DNA of 34,102 nucleotides from an uncultured Mycoplasmatota bacterium. Lineage in GTDB: Bacteria; Bacillota_I; Bacilli_A; RF39; UBA660. The translations under genes and the position numbers were made by a program. The notes beneath the pieces were generated by a model. That model searched no databases. It worked only from the letters and a program-made list of their open reading frames with translations, and had not been told where the DNA came from. The stretch is taken from the NCBI GenBank assembly GCA_900544625.1, contig UQVR01000014.1, positions 1-34,102 of the forward strand. The letters run 5' to 3'. Positions 31,013 to 34,102 of the stretch are shown here, piece after piece; positions within the stretch are counted from its first letter, which is position 1, and each line of letters opens with the position of its first letter.

Positions 31013-31105
31013 TATTAAAACTGTTAAAATAAAAAATTGATAAAAATGTCAAAGTTATTTGTTATAAAAAATTTCTTGCTAAAATGTCATAGTTCAAAAA
31101 AATAT

Positions 31106-32289
31106 TTATATGTCATATAAAATAAATCCTATTGGTAATCTAATATATTTTGTTGAATTTATGGCTCGATGAAATAAAGTTAAGCCAGTTTTAAATAATG
31201 ACATAACTTTTCCTTTTCCTTTATATACTTTATGAGTAACTATTTTTTCATTTCTATAACATTTGGGATTTTTGGAATATTCTGTTCCTAAAACAGTTAG
31301 AAAAAGAACAACGGTACAAGCCATAGTGTACGTTGTATTATAAGCTTTTTCACTAGCGTTGTTAATAGCTTCTAAATATAATCCATTACTTTTTTGATTT
31401 TTAAAAACACATTCAATAGAACCGAAACGATGAGAATAATTTTGAATAGCATGTTCAACATCTTTATTAGTTACAATTATCCAAGGATCTTTAGTATTTA
31501 AATATTTACTAATAACAATATTGGTTTTATATTTTGTATCATAAAGTTCAATATTTTTGTGAACAATTGCATGATATTTATGAGAAGGTAAATCAGAAAG
31601 CCATTTCCAATTTTATGACCTTCTTTTTTGTCATGAATGAAAATCTTAATATTTTTCTTAAGTCTTATACAATAAGTATGTCCTAAGGATGCAATTGTAC
31701 TTAATATTTTTTCAGAATTAAACCATCGATCAGCTAAAAATATTAAATCAAATGATTCATTAAATAAGGCAGAAATATGTTTAATTCCTTCGATAATTAA
31801 TGATTCATTAAAGGCAATGGTACCACCTTTTTCAGTTGATATTTTTTTATTAATGTATTCTTGTTTAAAGGACTTGAACCAAATAGGAATACCTTGTTTA
31901 CCAACTCTCATGGTAAACATGAGAGTAACGTAATTATCATGAGAAAACATATGGTCAAAAGTAATATGAATTCTTTTGTCTTTGTGTTTTATCTTGTACT
32001 TAGAAATAACAGAAATGATTAAAGAGTTATAAAAATCTTCATGGTCAAATAGTTCATTATTAAAAAATCTACGAATTCTTCTTTGAACTGATTCTAATTG
32101 AATAAATGAAAATTCATTTTTTAAGCATTTTGCTATATCTGTAGATACAACAGATTCAGAAGCAATCATTCCAAATAAAATTTCTGGAATGATATTTAAT
32201 TGAGTTTTTCTTAAACTTGGAATATATTTTTTTAAAAAATCGCGAAATTTATTTGTAATTTCTGTTTGTGTATTGTATAATTTAGTCAT
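31106..32289 (-). pseudogene. IS4-type DDE transposase, broken by one frameshift
   Basis: The gene reads from 32289 leftwards. The first frame (to 31498) has a normal N-terminus, the first catalytic Asp in HITFDHMFSHDN and the second in LIFLADRWF. After HKI, near 31608, the frame must shift by one base to continue as KWLSDLPSHKYHAIVHK. It then passes PWIIVTNKDVEHAIQNYSHR, FGSIECVFKNQK with the catalytic Glu, and the tail ending GFILYDI at 31106. Restoring one T would give a Trp there and a protein near 394 aa. All three catalytic acids survive, so the break is recent, a read error, or a programmed shift; the site lacks a clear slippery heptamer. The start is controlled by a hairpin. Confidence 0.85.
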
Positions 32290-32343
32290 GGCAACTCCTT
32301 TTTATTTTATTGGATATTATTATTTTAACATTAGAGTTGCCAT
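32288..32343 (-). promoter_or_regulatory. Hairpin sequestering the transposase ribosome binding site
   Basis: On the minus strand ATGGCAACTC (plus 32334-32343) pairs perfectly over 10 bp with GAGTTGCCAT (plus 32288-32297), across a 36-base loop. The second arm includes the GAG of the AAGGAG ribosome binding site and the first two bases of the ATG. Transcripts that read in from outside would fold shut, while one starting inside the loop would stay open. This matches the known strategy of IS231 and IS10. Confidence 0.75.
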
Positions 32344-32424
32344 TTTTAAAGGGTTTTAGAATGATTTGGTATAACGTGATAGTTATATCAAATTTTTAGT
32401 TTATAAAAACTGTCCGTAGCTAAG

Positions 32425-32632
32425 TTCGTATTAACTGATTGACGGACATTTTTAAAAAAACACTACTAAAACTTGGGCAAAATGAGGTAAAAAGTTCGAC
32501 TTGTGTTGAACGAATTACCTCATTTTTTGTATTATGATGTAGTTATAACGGGTGCAAATACGGTTAAAAAACCCCATAATTACACATACTTTTGTGCTAA
32601 AGAAAATTTATTCCATGCAAAAAAAGATTTTT
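32425..32632 (+). repeat. Long direct repeat, copy 2
   Basis: This is the counterpart of 30806-31012. It begins with TTCGTATTAACTGATTGACGG, of which the coding part would read V-R-I-N-stop, and continues through the IS left end. Confidence 0.85.
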
Positions 32633-32890
32633 GTAAATGTAAAAGTAAAATGTTATAAAAATTTTATTATTAAAATATCATAGTTAAAAAATAATATAAT
32701 ACGGTACATGTCATATAAAACAAATCTTATTGGTAATCTAATATATTTCTTTGTATTTAGAACTCGATGTAATAAAGTTAAAACTATTTTAAATAATGGC
32801 ATAATTTTAACTTAATCTTTGTTTTTTTATACTTTATAAGTAACTATTATTTCATTTTTATAATAATTAGTATTTTTATAATAAATTGTA
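32442..32890 (-). mobile_element. Degenerate partial second copy of the same IS
   Basis: The left terminal repeat ACGGACATTTTT (32442) is followed by the whole noncoding left end. From about 32700 comes a decayed stretch matching the 3' end of the transposase: TCATATAAAACAAATCTTAT against TCATATAAAATAAATCCTAT in the intact copy. Similarity fades near 32890, about where the intact copy reads GAATATTCTG. Stops and indels interrupt every frame, so this is an inactive relic in the same orientation as the larger copy. Confidence 0.75.
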
Positions 32891-33190
32891 TAAGATATAA
32901 ATTATTTAATATAAATTTAAGAAATACCAAAATTATAACGCAAGTATTTGAACAATTTTCTAACATACAAAGTACTGAATATTTTGTAAGAATAAAAGTA
33001 TATATTGAAATAATATTAATCCACATGATGCTTTAAAAAGATTAATTCGATATAATCCATATACATTAGATAAAATACAAATAAACCAAGAGAAACTTAG
33101 TTTATTTGTATTGATTTAATTTATTTGATTGTGAACTGTAACTTTTCTTGAAAAAATTTTAATTTTGTTCTAGTCTAGTAATAGTATTTG
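32891..33190. other. AT-rich gap with relic coding and a hairpin
   Basis: No intact gene is visible. A short frame around 33020-33120 reads NPHDALKRLIRYNPYTLDKI and may be a scrap of an unknown gene, because it follows an in-frame stop and lacks a start. The 12-bp-arm hairpin at 33075-33111 lies at its end. Confidence 0.4.
33075..33111. repeat. Hairpin with perfect 12-bp arms
   Basis: ATACAAATAAAC (33075-33086) is the exact complement of GTTTATTTGTAT (33100-33111). AAG/CTT can extend the stem past one mismatch. It might end transcription before the next surface-protein gene. Confidence 0.6.
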
Positions 33191-33199
33191 TGGTATAAT
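33191..33199 (+). promoter_or_regulatory. Extended -10 of the second surface-protein gene
   Basis: TGGTATAAT, a perfect extended -10, lies 30 bases before the GTG start. No good -35 is visible. AAGGAAGGAG follows at 33210-33219. Confidence 0.55.
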
Positions 33200-33228
33200 T
33201 AGTAAAAATAAGGAAGGAGTTATTTAAT

Positions 33229-34102
33229 GTGAAGAAAAAAATCATAGCGGTTTTTTCTGTTTTCATAGCTATTATACTTGTTTTAGTTATAATTGTATAT
33301 AATAATAGTTATAAAAATGATGTGTATGTGGAAAATAAAACTAACAATAAAAATCAAGTACCCGGATTAATAAGTTTAATGTTAGAAACTAAAGCTGGGT
33401 CTGGAATTTATAATTTATCTCCGGATGGAATAGTTCCTGCAAAAGGGTATAAACTAAATACTGAAAAATCAGGTTGTGAAAATGGTGGTACTCTTTCATA
33501 TAATGAAACTACAAAAAAAGTAATAGTTAAAACAAATATAAGTGATAAGTGTTATGCTTATTTTGATGTTATACCAACAGATGTTACACTAGCTATAACT
33601 AATAGACCAACAACATATGGTAAATTAGGTAGTATAAATTGTACAGGAAGTAGCGCAACATATAATCAACAATATAATAGAGTTGAAATATCTTCATTTA
33701 ATGGTAAATATTCATCTTGTAGTTTAAATTATACCGATAGTACATCAAAAGTTAATTTAGCATCATACATTATGGGGTTATCTGGAAAAACTCAAGGAAC
33801 AGGTAAAGTGGTAAATGAAAATGGATATAGATATGAAGGGAAAAATCCAAATAACTATATATGGTTTAATAATGAATATTGGAGAATAATCGGAGTATTT
33901 GATAGTGCATCACATGGTCAATCAAATAAAAATTTAGTTAAAATAATTCGAGATGATGTTTTGGATGGACTGGTGTGGGATAAATCAAATACAAATGATT
34001 GGACAGCATCTAGTTTAAAATCACTTTTAAATGGAGCATATTATAAGGCCCAAGACGGAACAAGTTCAGGATATTGCTATGGATATAGTACAACAGCAAC
34101 AG
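33229..34102 (+). CDS. Second membrane-anchored surface protein, paralogue (cut by window end)
   Basis: This frame is open to the right edge, giving 291 residues. It starts with GTG at 33229: the ATG two bases earlier runs straight into TGA, while GTG has AGGAAGGAG 9 bases upstream and leads into KKKIIAVFSVFIAIILVLVI, a membrane anchor like that of the protein at 29680. Shared blocks include PGLISLMLETKAGSGIYNLS, the Cys pair CENGGTLSY to DKCYAYFD, WFNNEYWRIIGVFD and VKIIRDDVLDGLVWDKS with SSLKSLLNGAYY. It has an extra region (about residues 105-180) with two more Cys that the first protein lacks. The tail, which would show whether it ends in a variable region, is outside the window. Function unknown; a surface-binding role is inference. 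Confidence 0.8.
   Translation, partial: MKKKIIAVFSVFIAIILVLVIIVYNNSYKNDVYVENKTNNKNQVPGLISLMLETKAGSGIYNLSPDGIVPAKGYKLNTEKSGCENGGTLSYNETTKKVIVKTNISDKCYAYFDVIPTDVTLAITNRPTTYGKLGSINCTGSSATYNQQYNRVEISSFNGKYSSCSLNYTDSTSKVNLASYIMGLSGKTQGTGKVVNENGYRYEGKNPNNYIWFNNEYWRIIGVFDSASHGQSNKNLVKIIRDDVLDGLVWDKSNTNDWTASSLKSLLNGAYYKAQDGTSSGYCYGYSTTAT

Larger units (their letters stand above)
30823..32417 (-). mobile_element. IS4-superfamily insertion sequence, 1.6 kb
   Basis: The terminal inverted repeats are ACGGACAGTTTT (30823-30834) and its exact complement AAAACTGTCCGT (32406-32417). Between them lie about 270 noncoding bases at the left end, one transposase gene on the minus strand (frameshifted), and a 128-base right end with a translation-control hairpin. 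A clean target duplication is not visible: the left flank ends AACTGATTG and the right flank starts AGCTAAGTT. The element follows the TGA stop of a surface-protein gene by 3 bases. A second, partial copy begins 24 bases after the right end. The subgroup cannot be fixed without a database comparison. Confidence 0.8.

Noticed and set aside
30897..31105. Small protein encoded in the IS left end
   Set aside because: Every frame is short, and stops and indels differ between the two copies, so only noncoding conservation is supported.
32637..33228. Second working transposase
   Set aside because: The matching sequence is short, full of stops and lacks the N-terminal two-thirds of the gene.
1..34102. 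Possible use of genetic code 4 (TGA as Trp)
   Set aside because: All long genes are intact with TGG as Trp and have no in-frame TGA, which is implausible in such AT-rich DNA if TGA meant Trp. TGA avoidance is reported instead.
28341..34102. Diversity-generating retroelement cassette within the window
   Set aside because: No reverse transcriptase or template repeat could be found; only a possible target tail is present.

Overview
The window is AT-rich (roughly 30% G+C by eye) and looks like a chromosomal piece of a low-GC Bacillota, probably an uncultured gut Bacilli lineage of the RF39/'Mollicutes-like' type. The reasons are the Firmicutes-type S10-spc-alpha ribosomal gene order, a full-length Spo0A, zinc-type S14 and adenylate kinase, strong AGGAGG ribosome binding sites, and TGn-extended -10 promoters. 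TGA is almost never used as a stop codon. Lineage is an inference; no rRNA gene is present to test it.

Layout. (1) 1-1128: the C-terminal end of a DHHW-family protein, a small XRE-type regulator on the minus strand, and a gene-free stretch with a perfect 14-bp-arm hairpin. (2) 1160-8043: a polar amino-acid ABC importer (lipoprotein, permease, ATPase), then an arginine catabolism operon. Arginine deiminase and ornithine carbamoyltransferase are fused into one 773-residue protein, followed by carbamate kinase and a YfcC/ArcD-type membrane carrier. Together these could import arginine, convert it to ornithine, NH3 and CO2, and make ATP. (3) 8088-9320: a divergent gene for a transglutaminase-fold protein. 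(4) 9439-14308: glycolytic genes pgk-tpiA and gpmI with spo0A set between them, then an unknown 173-residue protein. The PGK is divergent and spo0A has candidate 0A boxes at its own promoter. (5) 14356-28340: promoter, structured leader and the complete S10-spc-alpha run of ribosomal genes with secY, adk, map, infA and rpoA. rpmD (L30) is missing between rpsE and rplO.

(6) 28341-34102 is an accessory region: a 30-bp palindrome, a small zinc-ribbon protein, a decayed DUF4143 ATPase gene, and two paralogous membrane-anchored surface proteins. The first ends in an abruptly GC-richer tail that resembles a variable region. An IS4-superfamily insertion sequence (frameshifted transposase, 12-bp terminal inverted repeats, and a hairpin that buries the transposase ribosome binding site) follows that protein directly. 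A degenerate second IS copy follows, preceded by what looks like the last few codons of another surface-protein gene.

The most unusual items are the ADI-OTC fusion, the mosaic surface-protein locus with a possible diversity-generating (DGR-like) tail, the IS translation-control hairpin, spo0A inside a glycolytic cluster, and the near-complete avoidance of TGA stops. No CRISPR array, tRNA, rRNA or reverse transcriptase was recognised in the window.
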